Made by a program: the position numbers and the translations under genes. From CAMDBL01 sp964498125 (GTDB lineage Bacteria; Pseudomonadota; Alphaproteobacteria; Rhizobiales; Hyphomicrobiaceae), in assembly GCA_964498125.1 (NCBI GenBank), contig CAZCGE010000124.1, forward strand, positions 1 through 6,832: a DNA stretch of 6,832 nucleotides, in the 5' to 3' direction. This document shows, piece by piece, positions 1-4,386 of this stretch; the first letter of the stretch is position 1; each line of letters begins with the position of its first letter. Under the pieces are notes generated by a model. The model was not told the origin of the DNA, did no database searches, and saw only the letters and a program-made list of their open reading frames with translations.

Positions 1-72
1 GGCGCGCAAGTGCGCGTCCTTGACCGCTTCTGCGCGCGGAAGGAAGGGCTCGGCATGGTGGAAATGAGTTGA
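1..72 (+). CDS. possible 3' end of an unidentified gene (partial)
   Basis: Frame 1 is open from the window edge to a TGA at 70-72 and would encode the last 23 residues of a protein ending GLGMVEMS. Third positions are mostly G or C, as in the neighbouring genes, and the gene would converge on the truncated universal stress protein that ends at 93. No family is recognisable from so short a tail. The opposite strand is also open here, with a similar third-position bias, in a frame containing AEAVKDAHLRA, so the strand assignment is weak. I cannot assign a function. Confidence 0.22.
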   Translation, partial: GAQVRVLDRFCARKEGLGMVEMS

Positions 73-92
73 AGTGATCCGCGAAAAAAAGT

Positions 93-308
93 TCAGAGCG
101 CGTGGCCCGTGCCCTTGACACGACCACCCGCCATCAAAGAACGCTCTCCGTACCCGGCGTGCTCCGTCATTTCCATGGCCGACCACATCTTTGTGGCCAT
201 CAGGATGGAAGTCTCGGCACCGACCGCCTTGGCCAGCGCCAAGCCATGCGGCACAGCCTTCAATGACAGCTCGGAACCGTCAGTCGGGATCAAAATGTGT
301 TTGTACAT
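93..308 (-). pseudogene. truncated universal stress protein (UspA family)
   Basis: The product is 71 residues and starts MYKHILIPTDGSELSLKAV, the first beta strand and helix of a UspA domain (cytoplasmic stress proteins, many of which bind ATP). The ATG at 308-306 is chosen because AGGAGG lies 5 nt upstream; the open frame reaches back to 335 but without Usp character. UspA proteins usually run to about 140-150 residues. This one keeps the family look to about residue 50 (WSAMEMTEHAG), then continues in unrelated sequence and stops at TGA 95-93. The C-terminal half, which carries the Gly-rich nucleotide-binding motif and the last strands, is absent, and I do not find it in any frame of the remaining 92 bases. 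Either a deletion or frameshift has broken the gene, or a half-domain protein is made; the intact ribosome-binding site allows the latter. It lies downstream of the unnamed gene at 531-1064 on the same strand, with a FixK-type box 150 nt upstream. Confidence 0.75.
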
Positions 309-451
309 GCTTGCCTCCTGCAACCGTCTGTCCATCCTTCGGATCGGCCAATCCTGCCGGGAGACTCAGCCGCCTCATCGTCGATGACCACAGCTCGCGG
401 ACGTTCGCCGGTCTTGCAATTGAAGTATTGGCAGCTTCTTCGGAAGGATCA

Positions 452-465
452 TTGAGCTGGCGCAA
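452..465. promoter_or_regulatory. candidate FixK/FNR box upstream of the usp remnant
   Basis: TTGA-GCTGGC-GCAA matches the rhizobial FixK2 consensus TTG(A/C)-N6-(G/T)CAA. Its centre (458.5) is 150.5 nt before the Usp start at 308. If the site acts at -41.5, transcription would begin near 417 and leave a leader of about 109 nt. It is the weakest of the five boxes when compared with the stricter TTGAT-N4-ATCAA. I saw no clear -10 hexamer. Confidence 0.45.
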
Positions 466-530
466 GTCGGGCGAATTGGCACCGGCTTCGTTGCGCTTGG
501 TTCCATGACTCGAGGATGGACTTGCCCGTG

Positions 531-1064
531 TTAAGGCAACAGGCGCCGCCGCAGGTTACCCGAAGTAGAATAGGGCGAACGATCAGACGCATCGTCAGAC
601 GCATCGTCGAAGTCATGAATTTGATAAGATCGCGGCTTCAGTGCCAGCAACGTGAGCCCCACTTTACGCTCGTCCTCGTCATTGTGGACGGAAACCCATA
701 GGAGAAGGCGGTGCTGCTCTACGTCGCGCTCGAGGGCCTCAGCAAGGTCGGGAAAATCGCGGATGTCGATTGCTTCGGCCAGACGACGACGACCCTTGTT
801 CCGCGCCGCGGCCAGAAGCCCCGCGACCGGACCTGGCGTGCACTCGATGAGTTCGGCATTGCCTGGAAATCGCAGCTCGAATGGCTGGCCGACAAGAATG
901 TCAGCCAGAGCCCTTGTCTTGGCCTCAAAGGCATGGTGGGTCGCGAGAAGTTCCAGGCACTCCGGATCAATGCCGACGCGGATAAGTGCGTGGACCGCCT
1001 GACCCACTTGTCGCCCCTCGTCGAAGGTGGCGATTGCAAACCGATGTGTTGGTATTTGCACCAT
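531..1064 (-). CDS. conserved hypothetical two-lobed protein, possibly related to YflT/general stress protein 17M
   Basis: The 177-residue soluble product has no signal peptide and no membrane helix. An N-terminal beta-alpha-beta segment (about 7-41, FAIATFDEGRQVGQAVHAL) and a second strand-helix-strand segment (about 118-152, LLLWVSVHNDEDERKVGLTL, ending YQIHDF) flank a Gly/Ala-containing linker at 78-92. This arrangement resembles small alphaproteobacterial stress proteins with a domain like YflT of Bacillus; that is a resemblance, not an identification. The last 25 residues are polar and include a DASD repeat encoded by a 12-nt duplication. The open frame reaches a TTG at 1112, but that lies in the T-tract of the upstream terminator, so the ATG at 1064-1062 is preferred. 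No Shine-Dalgarno sequence is visible before either start, which is odd because most neighbours have one. Two FixK-type boxes lie upstream, and the usp remnant follows 222 nt downstream on the same strand. Function unknown. Confidence 0.75.
   Translation of the reverse strand: MVQIPTHRFAIATFDEGRQVGQAVHALIRVGIDPECLELLATHHAFEAKTRALADILVGQPFELRFPGNAELIECTPGPVAGLLAAARNKGRRRLAEAIDIRDFPDLAEALERDVEQHRLLLWVSVHNDEDERKVGLTLLALKPRSYQIHDFDDASDDASDRSPYSTSGNLRRRLLP
583..608. repeat. 12-nt tandem duplication inside a coding region
   Basis: TCAGACGCATCG occurs twice back to back (583-594 and 595-606), followed by TC. The period of 12 keeps the minus-strand reading frame and gives DASD-DASD near the C-terminus of the protein encoded at 531-1064. 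It looks like a recent slippage duplication in a tail under weak constraint. Confidence 0.85.
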
Positions 1065-1098
1065 GGGCGACAACTGCGCCGGTTCTACTCGGCTGGCA

Positions 1099-1112
1099 TT
1101 GCGCAGGGTCAA
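1099..1112. promoter_or_regulatory. candidate FixK/FNR box abutting the gene at 531-1064
   Basis: TTGC-GCAGGG-TCAA matches TTG(A/C)-N6-(G/T)CAA. Its centre, 1105.5, lies 41.5 nt from the A of the ATG at 1064. FNR-type activators commonly sit at -41.5 from the transcription start, so this spacing would place the start on the ATG itself and give a leaderless mRNA. That would fit the missing Shine-Dalgarno sequence. The box overlaps the last two bases (1111-1112) of the T-tract of the preceding terminator. Chance occurrence remains possible. Confidence 0.4.
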
Positions 1113-1167
1113 AGAAGAAGGCCCGCGACCGAGCCGACCTGAGGGGGTGTCGCGCTCGCGCGGGCCT
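1111..1167 (-). terminator. rho-independent terminator downstream of the hybrid kinase
   Basis: On the minus strand the arms AGGCCCGCG (1167-1159) and CGCGGGCCT (1127-1119) pair perfectly. Inside them CGAGC pairs with GCTCG and CGAC with GTCG, with a bulged GT on one side and a single bulged G on the other. This gives an 18-bp GC-rich hairpin with a 10-nt loop. It is followed at once by TCTTCTTT (1118-1111). The plus-strand flank is not T-rich, so the element works only for minus-strand transcripts, that is, those of the kinase ending at 1327. A box at 1259-1272 upstream could make it an attenuator for the next gene instead. Confidence 0.8.
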
Positions 1168-1258
1168 GACGACGGCGGATGCCTCTTTGGGGGAGAGGGG
1201 GGCTGAGGAAACCGCCGTGTCTTGGTGGCATTATCGGGCCAGCCATGAGTGCCCTGCT

Positions 1259-1272
1259 TTGACGAAGATCAA
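1259..1272. promoter_or_regulatory. candidate FixK/FNR box between kinase and hypothetical gene
   Basis: TTGAC-GAAG-ATCAA differs from the FNR/FixK consensus TTGAT-N4-ATCAA at one position and fully matches TTG(A/C)-N6-(G/T)CAA. It lies 55 nt beyond the 3' end of the kinase gene. Its centre (1265.5) is 201.5 nt from the ATG at 1064. A minus-strand transcript starting about 41 nt downstream (near 1224) would run through the hairpin at 1167-1119 before reaching the gene. Confidence 0.5.
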
Positions 1273-1326
1273 AGTCGCATCGTCTCGACTGAACAGAGCG
1301 GTGAACAGCCGTTTTCCGTTGCCGCG

Positions 1327-2910
1327 TCAGCTCGCGATGGCGTCGCGGATCGCCTTTGCCAGTTCGGCCAATCGATATGGTTTGCGCAACACCCGAAAGT
1401 GGTCCTCCCGCGCATCCTCGGCATTGATCAGCTCCTGCGAATATCCAGTCGTGAGCAGCACCTTGACGGCCGGATTGATCGCGTGCGCTCGTCGAGCGAG
1501 CTCCAGTCCCGAGACACCGCACGGCATGATCAGATCCGTGAACACGAGGTCGATCGAGGTTCCGCTGTCAAGGATCTGCAGGGCCATCACGCCGTTACTT
1601 GCCTCCAGCACTCGATAGCCGAGTTCCTCGAGGCGTGTGACGGCAAGCCTGAGCACCCGCTCTTCGTCCTCGACGACGAGGATCGTCTCGCCACCGCCTG
1701 CATTGACGGTCAAAGACGCCGGGGCCGCCACCGTTTGCCCTGCATTCACGCCCGCGCGAGGAAGATAGATATTGACAGTGGTGCCGTGACCAAGCTCGCT
1801 GTAGATCGTGGCATAGCCGCCCGACTGCTTGGCAAAGCCGTAGACCATGGCAAGACCAAGGCCCGTCCCGCGCCCAACCTCCTTGGTCGTGAAAAACGGC
1901 TCGAAGGCCCGCTCGAGGACCCCGCGAGGCATGCCTGTCCCGGTATCGGAGACCGAGAGCAGCACGTAGTCGCCAGACTCACTGCCGGAGGTGATGTTAT
2001 CATCATCGGCGATGACGTTTTTCGTCTCGATCAGGAGCCGCCCCCCTCTTGTCATGGCATCGCGCGCGTTGATGGCGAGGTTGACGATTGCGTTCTCGAC
2101 CTGCCCCACATCCGTAAGCGTCAGCCAAAGATCAGGCGCCAGCTTGGTTGAGACCGCGACGTGTTCCCCCAAAGTGCGCTTCAAGAGCTCGGTTGCTGTG
2201 ACGACAAGCTCATTGATCACGAGTGGTCTTGGTTCCAGCACGCGCCGGCGGCCAAACGTGAGCAGCCGGTCGGTGAGCTGTGCGCTCGCGTCGGCAGCCT
2301 TCTGGGCATGCTCCAGAAAGGTGCGAAGCTCGTCTGCTAGTCCACCAGGATTCCGATCGAGTCGCATCTCCGCGAGTTCGAGATTGCCGGTGATGACAGT
2401 CAGCTGATTATTGAAGTCGTGGGCGATGCCGCCCGCCAGTTGGCCGATGGCCTCCAGCTTCTGTGCCTGCGCCAGCCGCCGCTCGCTGTCCTGCAACGCC
2501 TGCTCCGCCGCCCGAAATGCCGTCAGATCGGTGATGATGCCTGTGAAGTAGCGGCCTCCCTCGGCAACGAACTCGCTCACGGCAAGGCTGATGGGGAAGG
2601 TCGAGCCGTCGTTCCGGCGCGCCGTCACTTCGCGGCCGACGCCAATGATCCTGCGCTCGCCCGTTGCGAGATACCGGGCCAGGTAGCCGTCGTGCTGGCT
2701 GTGATAGGGCTCCGGCATCAGAACGTTGACGTTCCTTCCGACGATCTCGTCGGCGGCGTAGCCAAACAGCGTGGTGGTGGCCGGATTGACGCTCTCGATC
2801 CGCCCGGCGCTGTCAATCGTGATGATGGGCGTCACGGCTGAGTTCAGAATGGCCACAAGCCGGGCGGCCTCATCTTCGAGGGACGTTCTAGGCTGTCCGG
2901 CCTGTGTCAC
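1327..2910 (-). CDS. FixL-like heme-PAS hybrid histidine kinase with C-terminal receiver
   Basis: The 527-residue cytoplasmic sensor has no membrane helix. A PAS domain (about 18-130) closely resembles the heme PAS of FixL. His73 in SQHDGYLARY aligns with the proximal heme ligand (His200 of Bradyrhizobium FixL). Arg93 in IIGVGR aligns with the distal O2-contacting Arg220, and Arg79 with Arg206, so oxygen sensing through heme is likely though unproven. A short helix leads to the dimerisation/phosphoacceptor domain, with His164 in GGIAHDFNNQLTV, the DFNN-type H-box seen in many hybrid kinases. The ATPase domain has the N-box around NLAINARDAM (277-286), DTGTGM (322-327) and GRGTGLGLAM (346-355). 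A receiver domain (about 408-527) has acidic Glu414-Asp415, phosphoacceptor Asp459, Thr487 and Lys510-Pro511, all intact. There is no DNA-binding output, so phosphate probably passes to a separate partner. The start is GTG, with AAGGTG 7 nt upstream. It lies downstream of the DUF6455 gene on the same strand and ends before a strong terminator. Confidence 0.93.
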   Translation of the reverse strand: MTQAGQPRTSLEDEAARLVAILNSAVTPIITIDSAGRIESVNPATTTLFGYAADEIVGRNVNVLMPEPYHSQHDGYLARYLATGERRIIGVGREVTARRNDGSTFPISLAVSEFVAEGGRYFTGIITDLTAFRAAEQALQDSERRLAQAQKLEAIGQLAGGIAHDFNNQLTVITGNLELAEMRLDRNPGGLADELRTFLEHAQKAADASAQLTDRLLTFGRRRVLEPRPLVINELVVTATELLKRTLGEHVAVSTKLAPDLWLTLTDVGQVENAIVNLAINARDAMTRGGRLLIETKNVIADDDNITSGSESGDYVLLSVSDTGTGMPRGVLERAFEPFFTTKEVGRGTGLGLAMVYGFAKQSGGYATIYSELGHGTTVNIYLPRAGVNAGQTVAAPASLTVNAGGGETILVVEDEERVLRLAVTRLEELGYRVLEASNGVMALQILDSGTSIDLVFTDLIMPCGVSGLELARRAHAINPAVKVLLTTGYSQELINAEDAREDHFRVLRKPYRLAELAKAIRDAIAS

Positions 2911-3068
2911 AAGTATTCACCTTGCCGAATTCGGAAGGGGTCTGAATTCGCCCTCGGTATTCAGCCTATCTGATGGGGTTGGTGTTCGAAAGGGAGCGAC
3001 GTGAGCAGCAACGCAGGTATGCATCGCAAGCGCGGAAGCGAATTCGTCGGCTTGGTGTATCACGACGC

Positions 3069-3302
3069 TCACTCGTCCGGGCGATCAATCGCGACACCGT
3101 GGTCGGATGGGGAAGGCAAGTAGGCGTGGCGAATCTCACCGCCGGCACTGGGCCCGCCGGCCGGCACCACATAGGAGAAGCCCTGCCGGGTAGAGTTGCC
3201 CTGAATCCTGTCGCCGCCCGGAGTGGTGATGCTCGGGCCCTCGATCCGGAAGGGACTGGCGGCAATTGCACCAGTCGCCGCAGATGGCTTCGGCGCTCCC
3301 GC
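3069..3302 (-). other. 77-codon open extension in frame after the DUF6455 stop codon
   Basis: Directly after the TAG at 3305-3303 the same reading frame stays open for 77 codons, to a TGA at 3071-3069. It encodes a Gly/Pro/Ser-rich stretch including FRIEGPSITTPGGD and GFSYVVPAGGPSAGG. About three quarters of its third positions are G or C, as in a coding frame of this organism. It has no ATG and no start codon with a usable ribosome-binding site near its beginning. It may be the lost C-terminus of a longer protein cut by a nonsense mutation, a read-through product, or chance. DUF6455 proteins normally end close to their CPNA motif, which favours TAG as the natural end. From 3068 down to the kinase start at 2910 I see only the kinase ribosome-binding site. 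Confidence 0.35.
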
Positions 3303-3719
3303 CTACGGGCGCAAGGCCGCCAGCGTTGGTGCGTTCGGGCAGTACTCGGCAAAATGCGCGCCGGCCGTGCCCTGGCGCAGCTCCTCGGTGCAGCGGCGCT
3401 TCTCATTACAGGCGCTGCAGCAGAGTTCGAGATCGCGGACCAGCCTCGACTGCTCGTGCCGCACCTCCTCCAGCCGTATCCCCAGGGTCGCCGCCAGCTC
3501 GAGCAGCAGATCGGCACCGCCAGGACCTTTGGCGACCAGCGCCAGCAGCTCGTCGGCCGAGTACACGCCGATATCGCGCGCCATCCGCTCGATCTCGCCA
3601 CGGCCGCACGCGGCGAGTTGTCGGTGGTCGCGTGCTGCGGCGCGCCAGTTGTTGAGCCAGCTCGATACTTTGTGGACCAGCCCGCTGTCGCCGCCGCCGG
3701 AATTGCCACTCGCAGTCAT
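3303..3719 (-). CDS. DUF6455 family small cysteine-rich protein
   Basis: The 138-residue cytoplasmic protein is of unknown biochemical role. The N-terminal part (about 20-60, WLNNWRAAARDHRQL then IERMARDIGVYSADEL) is the helical segment typical of DUF6455 and reminiscent of DUF1127. A middle helix (GPGGADLLLELAATLGI, 65-81) is followed by a Cys cluster: Cys100, Cys101-x2-Cys104, Cys110 and Cys127 in YCPNA. The four family-type cysteines could hold a metal or an Fe-S cluster; that is inference. The ATG at 3719-3717 is fixed by AGGAGG 5 nt upstream. The gene ends in TAG, and the frame then stays open for 77 more codons. A FixK-type box centred 69.5 nt upstream of the start suggests activation under low oxygen, and the kinase gene downstream may share the transcript. 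Confidence 0.85.
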   Translation of the reverse strand: MTASGNSGGGDSGLVHKVSSWLNNWRAAARDHRQLAACGRGEIERMARDIGVYSADELLALVAKGPGGADLLLELAATLGIRLEEVRHEQSRLVRDLELCCSACNEKRRCTEELRQGTAGAHFAEYCPNAPTLAALRP

Positions 3720-3781
3720 GATCGCCTCCTGTCAGCACAGAGTCATGCCGAACCAGGATGACCCAATCGCGTGCGGCGGCA

Positions 3782-3795
3782 TTGCTCTACATCAA
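3782..3795. promoter_or_regulatory. candidate FixK/FNR box in the DUF6455-hpf divergent promoter region
   Basis: TTGC-TCTACA-TCAA matches TTG(A/C)-N6-(G/T)CAA and is one mismatch from TTGAT-N4-ATCAA. The centre (3788.5) lies 69.5 nt from the DUF6455 start (3719) and 163.5 nt from the HPF start (3952). At -41.5 the DUF6455 transcript would start near 3747 with a 28-nt leader containing its strong ribosome-binding site. The rest of the 232-bp gap (3720-3951) shows no convincing -10 hexamer and no other gene. Confidence 0.6.
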
Positions 3796-3951
3796 TGTCC
3801 AAGCAGGATTGCCCGACCCGGCCAACACCATCCGGCTCGAGCGATAGCTCGATCGTCACCATGACGAGGATCAATGCGCGCGAGACATTTTCTCCGCGAT
3901 TCTGTGCATCGAGAGTCACCGCCCAGAATGATCATGCAGAGAGGTTGCGGC

Positions 3952-4386
3952 ATGCAGCTCCCACTTCAGCTTACGTTCGAGGACATCAGGCACTCGGATG
4001 CCATTGAGTCACGCATCCGAGATGAGGCGGAAAAGCTCGAGCAGTTCTACGACCGTATCACGTCCATGCGTGTCGTCGTTGCCCGTCCCCAGCACCGCCA
4101 TCATCAAGGCGATACGTTTCAGATCCGCATACATCTGACGGTTCCCGGCGCCGCGGATATCGCGATCAGCCGCGAGCCTAGCGCAGCCAGCGCCCACGAG
4201 GACGTCTACGTGACGATCCGCGACGCGTTCAAGGCCGCCCGCCGACGGCTCCAGGATCACGCGCGCAGACGGCAGGGCCACGTCAAGGAGCACGAGGCGC
4301 CACCGCACGGAACCGTTGCCACACTCCACCCAGAGTTGGATCCTGCTCGAGACCGTGCACCGTCGTCATCAAAAGCGCCCCTCTGA
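3952..4386 (+). CDS. ribosome hibernation factor, HPF/RaiA family
   Basis: The 144-residue protein belongs to the S30AE (HPF/RaiA) family, which binds the decoding region of the 30S subunit and silences or dimerises ribosomes in starved or non-growing cells. The beta-alpha-beta-beta-beta-alpha core runs from LQLTFEDIRHSDAIESRIRD (5-24) through RVVVARPQ and FQIRIHLTVPG (56-66) to the last helix VYVTIRDAFKAARRRLQDH. The final helix and the tail after it are rich in Arg, Lys and His, fitting rRNA contact. The C-terminal dimerisation domain of long HPF is missing, so this is a short form with a non-conserved tail of about 30 residues. The frame is open upstream to 3874, but the ATG at 3952 has AGAGAGG 7 nt upstream and begins exactly at the conserved fold. 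Its last 18 bases overlap the end of the convergent exonuclease-nucleotidyltransferase gene. The FixK-type box at 3782-3795 may control it. Confidence 0.9.
   Translation: MQLPLQLTFEDIRHSDAIESRIRDEAEKLEQFYDRITSMRVVVARPQHRHHQGDTFQIRIHLTVPGAADIAISREPSAASAHEDVYVTIRDAFKAARRRLQDHARRRQGHVKEHEAPPHGTVATLHPELDPARDRAPSSSKAPL

Noticed and set aside
84..90. Run of seven A (T-run on the minus strand) after the usp remnant, possible terminator
   Set aside because: No stable hairpin precedes the T-run on the minus strand.
280..465. Minus-strand 61-residue frame upstream of and overlapping the usp start
   Set aside because: The composition is protein-like, but it needs a TTG start without a Shine-Dalgarno sequence, overlaps the Usp start in another frame, and matches nothing I recognise.
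1110..1112. TTG start for the hypothetical gene at 531
   Set aside because: It lies within the T-tract of the terminator, has no ribosome-binding site, and the added 16 residues look non-conserved; ATG 1064 is preferred.
1182..1198. CCTCT/AGAGG inverted repeat
   Set aside because: A 5-bp stem with a 7-nt loop and no T-tract is too weak to call beside the strong terminator nearby.
1109..1246. Minus-strand 45-residue frame from ATG 1246, reading across the terminator
   Set aside because: It is the tail of a shadow frame of the kinase gene, has no ribosome-binding site and covers the whole terminator hairpin.
1249..2151. 300-residue open frame on the plus strand
   Set aside because: It is antisense to the kinase and receiver domains and has no family character.
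2925..2950. Two GAATTC motifs before the kinase gene
   Set aside because: They are short, with no dyad or repeat extending beyond the hexamer and its immediate neighbours, and match no known operator.
2973..3761. 262-residue open frame on the plus strand
   Set aside because: It runs antisense to the DUF6455 gene and its extension, is Arg-rich and featureless, and lacks a convincing ribosome-binding site.
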